Shown: piece by piece, positions 34,893-42,203 of the stretch
How the letters are laid out: the number at the start of each line of letters is the position of its first letter
Numbering within the stretch: the stretch's first letter is position 1
NCBI RefSeq assembly: GCF_900177625.1
Contig: NZ_FXAU01000008.1
Coordinates: 186,001 to 250,000, forward strand
From: Sphingobacterium psychroaquaticum
GTDB taxonomy: Bacteria > Bacteroidota > Bacteroidia > Sphingobacteriales > Sphingobacteriaceae
Length of the DNA stretch: 64,000 nucleotides
Direction: 5' to 3'
Position numbers and translations under genes: made by a program
Notes under the pieces: model-generated
What the model was told of the DNA's origin: nothing
Seen by the model: the letters and a program-made list of their open reading frames with translations, nothing else
Databases searched by the model: none

Positions 34893-36073
34893 GCAAGTAC
34901 CATGTAAACGAAAAAGGCTATTATGGACCTTTTGGCGGCGCTTATGTCCCTGAAATGTTGTACCCCAATGTAGAGGAGTTGCAACAGAAATACCTAGCAA
35001 TCATGGAAGAAGACAGCTTTAAGGCTGAATTCAATGAATTGCTGCGGGATTATGTCGGCCGTCCTTCTCCCCTATACTATGCGAAACGTTTATCGGAGAA
35101 ATATAAAACCAATGTTTTCCTGAAACGGGAAGACTTAAATCATACTGGAGCACATAAAATCAATAATACAATCGGTCAGATCCTGTTAGCAGAACGTCTG
35201 GGGAAAAAGCGCATTATTGCTGAAACAGGAGCTGGCCAGCATGGTGTCGCTACCGCAACAGTATGTGCGCTGAAAGGATTGGAATGTGTTGTCTATATGG
35301 GCGAGATTGATATTCAGCGGCAGGCACCAAATGTTGCCCGTATGAAAATGATGGGGGCGACAGTTGTTGCAGCACAGTCAGGCAGTAAAACCCTAAAAGA
35401 TGCCACAAATGAAGCTTTGCGAGATTGGATTAATAACCCCGTAGACACGCATTATATTATTGGGTCAGTCGTGGGGCCTCATCCCTACCCCGATTTAGTG
35501 GCACGCTTTCAATCCATCATTTCTGAAGAAACAAGAAAACAGCTGAATGAAAAAACAGGTAAAGAATTGCCAGACTACGTCTTGGCATGTGTTGGCGGTG
35601 GGTCAAATGCTGCAGGGATGTTTTACCACTTTCTCGATGAGCCTTCGGTGCAATTAATTGCGGTTGAAGCAGCAGGACATGGGGTGGACAGTGGTGAATC
35701 AGCGGCAACTACTGCTCTCGGCCACGAAGGTGTACTACATGGTAGTAGATCCATTTTAATGCAGACTCCGGATGGTCAGGTTATTGAACCCTACTCTATC
35801 TCTGCCGGATTAGATTATCCAGGAATCGGGCCTCAACATGCCTGGTTGTACAAAAGTGGGCGCGGCACGTATGTGAGTATTACGGATAACGAAGCGATGG
35901 AAGCGGGGCTACAGTTAACACGTCTCGAAGGAATTATCCCTGCAATCGAAAGCTCCCATGCTTTAGCACAGCTCGAAAAAATGGCGTTCCAACCCGAGGA
36001 TAATGTCGTCGTATGCCTGTCCGGCCGTGGCGATAAGGATTTAGATAATTACATGAAATATTTTGGTTTTTAA
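34889..36073 (+). CDS. trpB: Tryptophan synthase beta chain
   Basis: A 394-residue PLP enzyme. The cofactor lysine is in HTGAHKINN, the phosphate-binding loop is CVGGGSNAAGMF, and ETGAGQHGVATA is present. It condenses indole with serine within the alpha2beta2 complex with TrpA. It starts inside the last codons of trpF and is followed by trpA after a 4-bp gap. Confidence 0.98.
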   Translation: MSKYHVNEKGYYGPFGGAYVPEMLYPNVEELQQKYLAIMEEDSFKAEFNELLRDYVGRPSPLYYAKRLSEKYKTNVFLKREDLNHTGAHKINNTIGQILLAERLGKKRIIAETGAGQHGVATATVCALKGLECVVYMGEIDIQRQAPNVARMKMMGATVVAAQSGSKTLKDATNEALRDWINNPVDTHYIIGSVVGPHPYPDLVARFQSIISEETRKQLNEKTGKELPDYVLACVGGGSNAAGMFYHFLDEPSVQLIAVEAAGHGVDSGESAATTALGHEGVLHGSRSILMQTPDGQVIEPYSISAGLDYPGIGPQHAWLYKSGRGTYVSITDNEAMEAGLQLTRLEGIIPAIESSHALAQLEKMAFQPEDNVVVCLSGRGDKDLDNYMKYFGF

Positions 36074-36077
36074 TAGC

Positions 36078-36845
36078 ATGACAACGAACAATATATTTAC
36101 TGACCCAGAAAAATCAAGGCTCTTATCCATCTATTTTACAGCCGGATATCCAACCTTAGGTAGCACTATTGATATTGCAGAGAGCTTAGAAAAAGCAGGA
36201 GCCGATTTTTTAGAAATAGGTTTCCCGTATTCGGATCCCGTAGCAGATGGCCCGGTCATCCAACACAGTTCGGAAGAAGCGCTTAAAAACGGAATGACGC
36301 TGGAAATCCTCTTCACGCAGCTACGGGAGTTACGTCAACGTGTTTCTATTCCTATTTTCTTGATGGGTTATTTTAATCCTGTCCTTCAATTTGGAGTCGA
36401 AAAATTCTGTATCGCCTGTAAAGAGGTCGGCGTAAATGGCGTAATCATCCCCGATCTTCCCATGTATGAGTATGAGGAACTCTATCGGGATGTCTTCGAA
36501 AGTAATGGCATTAGCAATATATTCTTGATCACGCCACAAACTTCAGAAGAACGGATACGAAAGATAGATCAACTTTCGACCAGCTTTATCTACGTCCTCT
36601 CATCCAATGCGACCACCGGGAAACAACTCGAGGTAAACAACTCGGCAAGTGATTACTTTACACGTCTCGCTTCGATGAAGTTGAAAAACCCGTTAGTTAT
36701 CGGCTTTGGTATTTCTAATGCTGATACGTTTCGAAAAGCAACAGACCATGCAAAAGGGGCTATTGTAGGAACTGCGTTTGTTCGCCTGTTAGCTGAAGAG
36801 AATTACGCTGAAAAGATTCCTGCTTTTATAAAAGCTTTAAAATAA
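36078..36845 (+). CDS. trpA: Tryptophan synthase alpha chain
   Basis: A 255-residue TIM barrel beginning MTTNNIFTDPEKSRLL; I chose ATG 36078 because the frame from 36063 only adds MVFNS from within trpB. Catalytic Glu is in LEIGFPYSDPVADGP and catalytic Asp in VIIPDLPMYEYEEL. It cleaves indole-3-glycerol phosphate to indole for TrpB. It is the last gene of the trpDFBA operon and is followed by a strong terminator. Confidence 0.97.
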   Translation: MTTNNIFTDPEKSRLLSIYFTAGYPTLGSTIDIAESLEKAGADFLEIGFPYSDPVADGPVIQHSSEEALKNGMTLEILFTQLRELRQRVSIPIFLMGYFNPVLQFGVEKFCIACKEVGVNGVIIPDLPMYEYEELYRDVFESNGISNIFLITPQTSEERIRKIDQLSTSFIYVLSSNATTGKQLEVNNSASDYFTRLASMKLKNPLVIGFGISNADTFRKATDHAKGAIVGTAFVRLLAEENYAEKIPAFIKALK

Positions 36846-36857
36846 CTTCAAATACTT

Positions 36858-36889
36858 AATATGAAGGGAGTTTTTACTCCCTTCATATT
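36858..36889. terminator. Terminator after trpA
   Basis: A 14-bp perfect stem (AATATGAAGGGAGT) with a TTTT loop. T-rich ends on both strands are modest. On the minus strand it overlaps the stop codon of the small ORF at 36888-36998. Confidence 0.85.
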
Positions 36890-36998
36890 ACAGATGATTT
36901 ACATATTTTGAATATACTTTAAACACAGCAATGGCTGTAATGATAAGTATCGCCGCAATAGAGAGCGAGATTTCCGGATTTAGATTGAGCTGATCCAT
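36888..36998 (-). CDS. Possible 36-residue membrane protein
   Basis: A short ORF, MDQLNLNPEISLSIAAILII followed by TAIAVFKVYSKYVNHL, with one strong membrane helix and a basic cytoplasmic end, a plausible small membrane protein. Its stop codon lies in the trpA terminator hairpin. I see no clear promoter box. Single short ORFs of this kind can be chance; the well-formed helix with flanking charges is the only support. Confidence 0.4.
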   Translation of the reverse strand: MDQLNLNPEISLSIAAILIITAIAVFKVYSKYVNHL

Positions 36999-37049
36999 CT
37001 TTAGGTAATAATTTTAAGGTTTCATAATTTTATTACGTTAAAAATAACT

Positions 37050-37079
37050 GTTGTAACATGAAATTACAACTTTTTTTTT
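37050..37079 (+). other. Inverted repeat plus T run: orphan terminator or operator
   Basis: GTTGTAA and TTACAAC separated by 7 bases, followed directly by nine T. On the plus strand this looks like an intrinsic terminator, but trpA is already terminated 160 bp earlier and no gene lies between on that strand. It could instead be an operator for the gene starting at 37150. Confidence 0.55.
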
Positions 37080-37135
37080 CGCTTTTTAACAAAATAATTA
37101 CAATCGTGAGTTCAACCGAACCATCTTTAATTCAT

Positions 37136-37143
37136 TATATTTG
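37136..37143 (+). promoter_or_regulatory. -7 box before the Cys/His-rich protein gene
   Basis: TATATTTG, an exact TAnnTTTG match. Its last three bases form the TTG that could be mistaken for a start codon. The GTG at 37150 is six bases further on. Confidence 0.45.
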
Positions 37144-37149
37144 CCAGCA

Positions 37150-37575
37150 GTGAAAACCTTCGTTACATATCTATTACTATTTTTCTATGCGCTGACAAGC
37201 ACAGGAGCTTCTGTGTATATGCACCAGTGTCATGGAGGAACAGTTCTTGTAACACAAGATAATATCGAAGAGCACCACAAAAACTGTCCACTTTGCAACG
37301 CAGAAGGCGAAACTAAGCCGCATGCCTGTGATAAAGGAAAAGCAGATTGTTGTAAAGACATTAAACTAGACCTTAAGAAAAGTAAAGACGATGCAGAAAA
37401 TGCGCATGCTTCTTTAACCTTTTTAAGTCTTTCTCCTGCTACGATAACATTGCACTGGATATTATCCGTTCAATATAATCAGGAACAGGAACTACTTCCA
37501 CAAGAAATTGATGCGGCCAAGCTGTTGGTCTCGTCCTCTCCGACCTATCTCAAACACTGTAATTTCAGAATTTGA
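37150..37575 (+). CDS. Cys/His-rich secreted protein (HYC_CC_PP-like)
   Basis: About 141 residues, starting at GTG 37150 (MKTFVTYLLLFFYALTSTGAS, signal peptide). A TTG at 37141 lies inside a -7 promoter box and is unlikely to be the start. The mature part holds YMHQCHGG, HHKNCPLC, HAC and DCC clusters, then a second hydrophobic stretch near residue 100. This fits the Bacteroidota family annotated HYC_CC_PP, of unknown function, and suggests metal binding or a disulfide-rich fold. The next gene downstream is a TonB receptor with an HMA domain, consistent with metal handling. Confidence 0.72.
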   Translation: MKTFVTYLLLFFYALTSTGASVYMHQCHGGTVLVTQDNIEEHHKNCPLCNAEGETKPHACDKGKADCCKDIKLDLKKSKDDAENAHASLTFLSLSPATITLHWILSVQYNQEQELLPQEIDAAKLLVSSSPTYLKHCNFRI

Positions 37576-37712
37576 TTTCTTCTTTTTGATTATTTATAGG
37601 TATTAACGTTCTTTTTACCTAGGCTGTCAACACTTTTTACCTTCCATAAGCTCAGCGAGTGTCGGTATAAAATGAAGTTTGACATACTATTATTTAATTT
37701 TAATCAAACATA

Positions 37713-40364
37713 ATGAAGATAAAAACATTACTTAAAGGGATTTTTACGCTTGTACTAATCTCAATATATAGCACCACATTTGCACAAAAAGCCACTACAC
37801 TAACCTTTGATGTCGCTGGAAATTGCGGTATGTGTAAACAACGAATCGAAAAAGCCGCAAAGGTTAAAGGCGTTTCCGAAGCAACATGGAATGCCGAAAC
37901 TGGAAAAATAACAGTTGCCTTCGACAGTAAATCTACGAATGCTAAGGCCATCAAACAGTCCATTGCTAATGCTGGACACGATACAGACGAAGTACGTGCC
38001 AAAGATGAAGTCTATGCAAAGCTCCATGAATGTTGCTTGTACGATCGTATAGGTGAGGAAGATCACGACGATCACGCAGGCCATGACCACGGTGACCACG
38101 CGGGTCATGATCACGCAAAAGAGGGCAACAACAAAAAAACGGAGGAAGAAGATGATCACCATGCGCACGACCACGAACATGTGGTACGCGGTGTAGTGGT
38201 TAGAGAAAATGAAAAAGGCGAATTAACACCAATCCCTGGTGTCAATGTACATTGGTTAGATGACCCTAAAAAACAACTTCAGAGTAACGAAAACGGTGTC
38301 TTTGACATCAAGCACGAAAAAGGATACAAGCAATTGGTTGTAAGTTTTGTAGGTATGAAATCGGACACAATAACGGTTAAAAATCTACACGATATTTTGG
38401 TTATACATGCGAAGAATAACGTACTGGAAGAGGTTGTTGTTTCTCGTAAACAAAAATCTAGCTATATTTCAAAAATGACACCTAACCGGGTGGAGATGAT
38501 CACGGCAAAAGAACTATTTAAGGCGGCATGTTGTGACCTAAGTGAAAGCTTTACAACGAATGCCTCTGTTGATGTTGTTAGTAGTGACGCTGTAACCGGT
38601 GCAAAACAAATACAATTGTTAGGATTAAGCGGGGTATATACACAGCTAACTGTGGAAAACCTACCCGGTCCCCGTGGCTTTGCTGCACCCTTAGGACTGA
38701 ACAGCATGGCTGGACCATGGATTGAATCCATTCAAATCAGTAAAGGGATGGGATCTGTAGCGAATGGTTTTGAAAGTATGTCGGGACAGATTAACGTTGA
38801 ATTAAAAAAACCGCACAACAGTGATCGCTTATATTTCAATGCATATGCCAACAATATGGGGCGTACAGATGTAAACCTTAATCTTTCGCAAAAGATCAAT
38901 GACAAATGGTCTGTTGGTATGTTGTTACATGATAACTTCATGTACAATAAAACGATGAACTTCAGTAACAATGGGTTTCGCGACATGCCTGTAGGTAACA
39001 CGTTCTCCGGCATTAACCGTTGGCATTATGAAAACGGCAAAGGATTAATCGCACAATTTGGTATCAAATATCTAAATGACGATCGTGTAGGTGGTGAGAT
39101 TGATTTTAACGAAAAGACAGACAAACTGACGACAAATAAATACGGTTTAGCATTTGATATCGAGCGAATCGAAGGTTTTGCAAAAATTGGTTACATTTTC
39201 CCAAATCACAAACTACGTAGTATTGGTTTGCAGTTATCAGGTTCACATTACAAGCAAGATAGCTACTTTGGGTTAACCACCTACAATAACGAACAGAATA
39301 GTGGATATGCCAACCTCTTATTCCAAGATGTGATCGGCAGTGTAAAACATAAGTATAAAGCTGGAGTCTCAGTCGCGTACGATAAATACAACGAATCGAT
39401 CCTAACGAATAAATTCGATCGTACAGAAACAGTCTCTGGTGCTTTTGTAGAGTATACCTATGCGCCCAACGAAAAGTTTGATGCCGTTTTGGGGTTACGC
39501 CAGGACTACAACAGTATCTACGGTTGGTTTACGACACCAAGAGCGGTGTTGCGCTATGCGCCAACGACCACAACGACTTTACGTCTTAGCTCGGGTCGTG
39601 GCCAACGTACCGCAAATATCTTCGCCGAAAATATGGGAATTTTTGCTTCCAGCAGATTGATCGATTACACCAAACTATCGAATACAGATGGTACAGCATA
39701 CGGCCTAAAACCAGAAGTATCTTGGAATACTGGACTGACCTTAGACCAAGATTTTAAACTCTTTGGTAGAGAATCAGGCTTCTCTGTAGAGTTGTTTCAC
39801 AACAACTTCTCTAATCAGGTTGTCGTAGACTATGAAGACCCTCGTGCGGTATCTTTCTATAACTTAGCAGGAAAATCATTCTCTAACAGCGTACAAGCAG
39901 AATTCCGCTTTATGCCTATGCAGCATTTCGAAGCAAAATTAGCGTACCGTTTATTGGATGTACAAACGGATTATGAAGCGGGTAGATTACAAAAACCTTT
40001 GACAGCAAAACATAGAGGTTTTGTGAACCTAGGCTATAACCTTCACAGTGGATGGAGCTTTGATTACGTATTCAACGTAACAGGTAAAAAACGTCTGCCA
40101 TCAACAGCAAGTAATCCAGTGGAGTACCAGCGTGGAGATTATTCCGACGCTTATGTAACCATGAATGCACAAGTGAGCAAGAGCTTTGGCGCAAACAAGA
40201 ACTTTACGATCTATGTTGGAGGGGAAAACTTAACGAACTTCTACCAAAAAGATCCAATCCTTGCTTTTGACCAACCATTTGGTGAACATTTTGACACCAA
40301 CTTATTATGGGGGCCGGTTGCAGGTAGACTTTTCTACACGGGTGTTCGCTTTAACATCAAGTAA
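37713..40364 (+). CDS. TonB-dependent receptor with N-terminal heavy-metal-associated domain
   Basis: An 883-residue protein with unusual domain order. Signal peptide 1-25; HMA-like domain ~27-92 with the metal-binding pair C38 and C41 in GNCGMC; LHECC at ~104-108; a histidine-rich linker 118-156 holding 12 His; a carboxypeptidase-regulatory-like domain ~158-240; a TonB plug from ~250; and a 22-strand-type barrel to the end. The HMA domain would sit in the periplasm and could receive a metal ion (Cu, Zn or Ni) from the barrel. The linker contains tandem HAGHDH units. The substrate is inferred from the domains only. Confidence 0.88.
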   Translation: MKIKTLLKGIFTLVLISIYSTTFAQKATTLTFDVAGNCGMCKQRIEKAAKVKGVSEATWNAETGKITVAFDSKSTNAKAIKQSIANAGHDTDEVRAKDEVYAKLHECCLYDRIGEEDHDDHAGHDHGDHAGHDHAKEGNNKKTEEEDDHHAHDHEHVVRGVVVRENEKGELTPIPGVNVHWLDDPKKQLQSNENGVFDIKHEKGYKQLVVSFVGMKSDTITVKNLHDILVIHAKNNVLEEVVVSRKQKSSYISKMTPNRVEMITAKELFKAACCDLSESFTTNASVDVVSSDAVTGAKQIQLLGLSGVYTQLTVENLPGPRGFAAPLGLNSMAGPWIESIQISKGMGSVANGFESMSGQINVELKKPHNSDRLYFNAYANNMGRTDVNLNLSQKINDKWSVGMLLHDNFMYNKTMNFSNNGFRDMPVGNTFSGINRWHYENGKGLIAQFGIKYLNDDRVGGEIDFNEKTDKLTTNKYGLAFDIERIEGFAKIGYIFPNHKLRSIGLQLSGSHYKQDSYFGLTTYNNEQNSGYANLLFQDVIGSVKHKYKAGVSVAYDKYNESILTNKFDRTETVSGAFVEYTYAPNEKFDAVLGLRQDYNSIYGWFTTPRAVLRYAPTTTTTLRLSSGRGQRTANIFAENMGIFASSRLIDYTKLSNTDGTAYGLKPEVSWNTGLTLDQDFKLFGRESGFSVELFHNNFSNQVVVDYEDPRAVSFYNLAGKSFSNSVQAEFRFMPMQHFEAKLAYRLLDVQTDYEAGRLQKPLTAKHRGFVNLGYNLHSGWSFDYVFNVTGKKRLPSTASNPVEYQRGDYSDAYVTMNAQVSKSFGANKNFTIYVGGENLTNFYQKDPILAFDQPFGEHFDTNLLWGPVAGRLFYTGVRFNIK

Positions 40365-40380
40365 GCGTCACACGAAAGTA

Positions 40381-40422
40381 ATATATAGGGTGCTTCAGCG
40401 GATGTTGAAGCACCCTATATAT
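40381..40422 (+). terminator. Hairpin after the HMA-TonB receptor gene
   Basis: A 17-bp perfect stem (ATATATAGGGTGCTTCA) with an 8-base loop, 16 bp after the stop. The following T tract is weak (ATTTAAAGG), so termination may be partial, allowing some read-through to the next gene. Confidence 0.65.
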
Positions 40423-40497
40423 TTAAAGGCCTATTCTAACAGGTTTTTTACAATACTTAATTGGTTACGCAAATTCGGCTTAGTAGCTTTGCCCTGA

Positions 40498-40863
40498 ATG
40501 ATACTTAAACTGATTCATTTTTTTGTCTTGCTATGCTATGTCAACATTCTCGCCTACGAAGTCGGCGTTAATGCGCATACGCATGAGGGCATTCTCAATG
40601 GTGAATCAATACTAGAGTTTGTACTGGACGACGTGTTAGACATACCTATTAGTAAAACAAGTGAAGATGTGACCATCCCATACGATGAGTACAGATCCAT
40701 GTCACACCAATCGTATCTTATTCCCCTGTTTGTTTTTCTTATTACCATCTCCTTCGCTATTGCCAGTGTTATGGAGCAACCGAAGCATCCCAAGTACGAT
40801 GGTAAAAAGAGACAGATTTTCCCAGGCTATTACGCATTTTTATATCGGTATAAGCCCTTTTAA
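40498..40863 (+). CDS. Small membrane protein downstream of the metal receptor
   Basis: A 121-residue protein with an N-terminal membrane helix or signal (MILKLIHFFVLLCYVNILAY), a HTHEG motif, an acidic middle and a second membrane helix (residues ~72-90), ending in a basic tail. I recognise no family. Position directly after the HMA-TonB receptor suggests it belongs to the same metal-handling unit, but no motif proves this. The ~210 bp after it, up to the RND adaptor gene, hold nothing I can identify. Confidence 0.6.
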   Translation: MILKLIHFFVLLCYVNILAYEVGVNAHTHEGILNGESILEFVLDDVLDIPISKTSEDVTIPYDEYRSMSHQSYLIPLFVFLITISFAIASVMEQPKHPKYDGKKRQIFPGYYAFLYRYKPF

Positions 40864-41073
40864 TTTCCTTTCCTAATAATTTCCTAAATCATAGGATTCC
40901 TTTGTCACAGTAAGCGATGAAGTAATAGCCTTACTATGCTTTAATTATAGGTATTGCCCCCTATTGGGTCAACAGCTATACCATGCGTAGTAGCCAATTG
41001 GTAGCGCTATCAAATTATGCTTCACCCTTGCTGGTTGTATTTTTTCAATCATTTACCATTAACAATTAAGTAC

Positions 41074-42177
41074 ATGAAATCGATTTCATTCGCCTTCCCA
41101 GCATTGGCTATTCTCCTTGGCGCGAGCAGCTGTGTTAGTAAAAGCTCCGAAACCACTAATGAGAGCGTAAAGCAGGTCCCTGTTACAGGACTGACCGTTA
41201 TGGACACCACAATCTATAAAGAATATATCGCCGATATCCAAGCCACCAAAAATGTAGAGATTCGTTCCCGGCTTACCGGCTTCTTAGAACGCATATATGT
41301 CGATGAAGGTGCCGCGGTAAAAACCGGACAAGTGTTATTTAAACTAAATGACACGGAGTATAAAGCTGATTGTGCGCGTGCGGAAGCAGCCCTTAATATT
41401 GCTATTGCGGAAGCAAAAAAAGTAGAACTTGAGAAAGAACGCACGAAAAGATTAGTCGAAAAAAATATCGTTTCGGAAACTGAAGAAGAGCTGATTGCCG
41501 TACAACACAAAGCAGCCCTTTCGAAAGTAGAGGAAGCGCGAGCCGTACTCAATCAAGCACGCACCCAATTATCCCAAACATTAATCCGTGCCCCATTTAA
41601 TGGCCGTTTGGATCGCATCCTTTTAAAAGAGGGATCCCTCCTTACCGAAGGTGCCTTGCTGACAAATATTTCAGATCTAAACAACCTGAATGTATACTTT
41701 GACATTTCGGAATCAGAGTATCTCGACATGGCCAATGACTCCAGCATCAACACCAATACGATGCAGAAAGAAGTGAAACTCATGTTGGCCAATGGACAAG
41801 AATACCCATACAGGGGAATCGCACAAATTGTGGAGAGTGAATTCGAACGTAATACAGGTTCCATATCACTGCGAGCTAAATTCCCGAACAGCGAGGCTAT
41901 TTTAAAACATGGTGCTTCAGGTAAGATTGGTGTTCCGATCTCTACAGGAGAAACCATGTTCATTCATCAAAAGTCAGTGCTAGAAATCCAAGATAAGACG
42001 TATGCCTTCCTCTATAATACAGATGGTAGGATCAAGATGCATCCCTTTCAGGCTGGGCCACGCGTAGGGCATTATTATATTGTGGAGGATGGCCTTGATG
42101 TAGACAGCAAAATTGTTTACGAAGGTATTCAAAGTCTTCGCGACGGAATGAAAGTAAGGGCAATCACTAAAAGATAA
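41074..42177 (+). CDS. RND efflux periplasmic adaptor lipoprotein
   Basis: A 367-residue membrane fusion protein. I start at ATG 41074 (MKSISFAFPALAILLGASSC), which gives a lipoprotein signal with the acylated cysteine C20; the longer frame from 41017 has no signal. The lipoyl-like halves (IRSRLTGFLERIYVDEGAAVKTGQVLFKL and LSQTLIRAPFNGRLDRILLKEGSLL) flank a coiled-coil hairpin. It bridges the RND permease and the outer-membrane channel, both encoded by the next gene 26 bp downstream. Confidence 0.94.
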   Translation: MKSISFAFPALAILLGASSCVSKSSETTNESVKQVPVTGLTVMDTTIYKEYIADIQATKNVEIRSRLTGFLERIYVDEGAAVKTGQVLFKLNDTEYKADCARAEAALNIAIAEAKKVELEKERTKRLVEKNIVSETEEELIAVQHKAALSKVEEARAVLNQARTQLSQTLIRAPFNGRLDRILLKEGSLLTEGALLTNISDLNNLNVYFDISESEYLDMANDSSINTNTMQKEVKLMLANGQEYPYRGIAQIVESEFERNTGSISLRAKFPNSEAILKHGASGKIGVPISTGETMFIHQKSVLEIQDKTYAFLYNTDGRIKMHPFQAGPRVGHYYIVEDGLDVDSKIVYEGIQSLRDGMKVRAITKR

Positions 42178-42203
42178 AAGCCCGTTAACAAATACTAGAA
42201 CTT

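Noticed and set aside
37800..38180. 126-residue minus-strand ORF rich in Val/Ile
   Set aside because: Antisense image of the His-rich linker and HMA domain; His/Asp codons read backwards give Val/Ile runs.
41000..41020. CCAATTGG-centred palindrome before the RND adaptor gene
   Set aside because: Only the central 8 bp are perfect; the outer bases match poorly, so it is not convincing as an operator.
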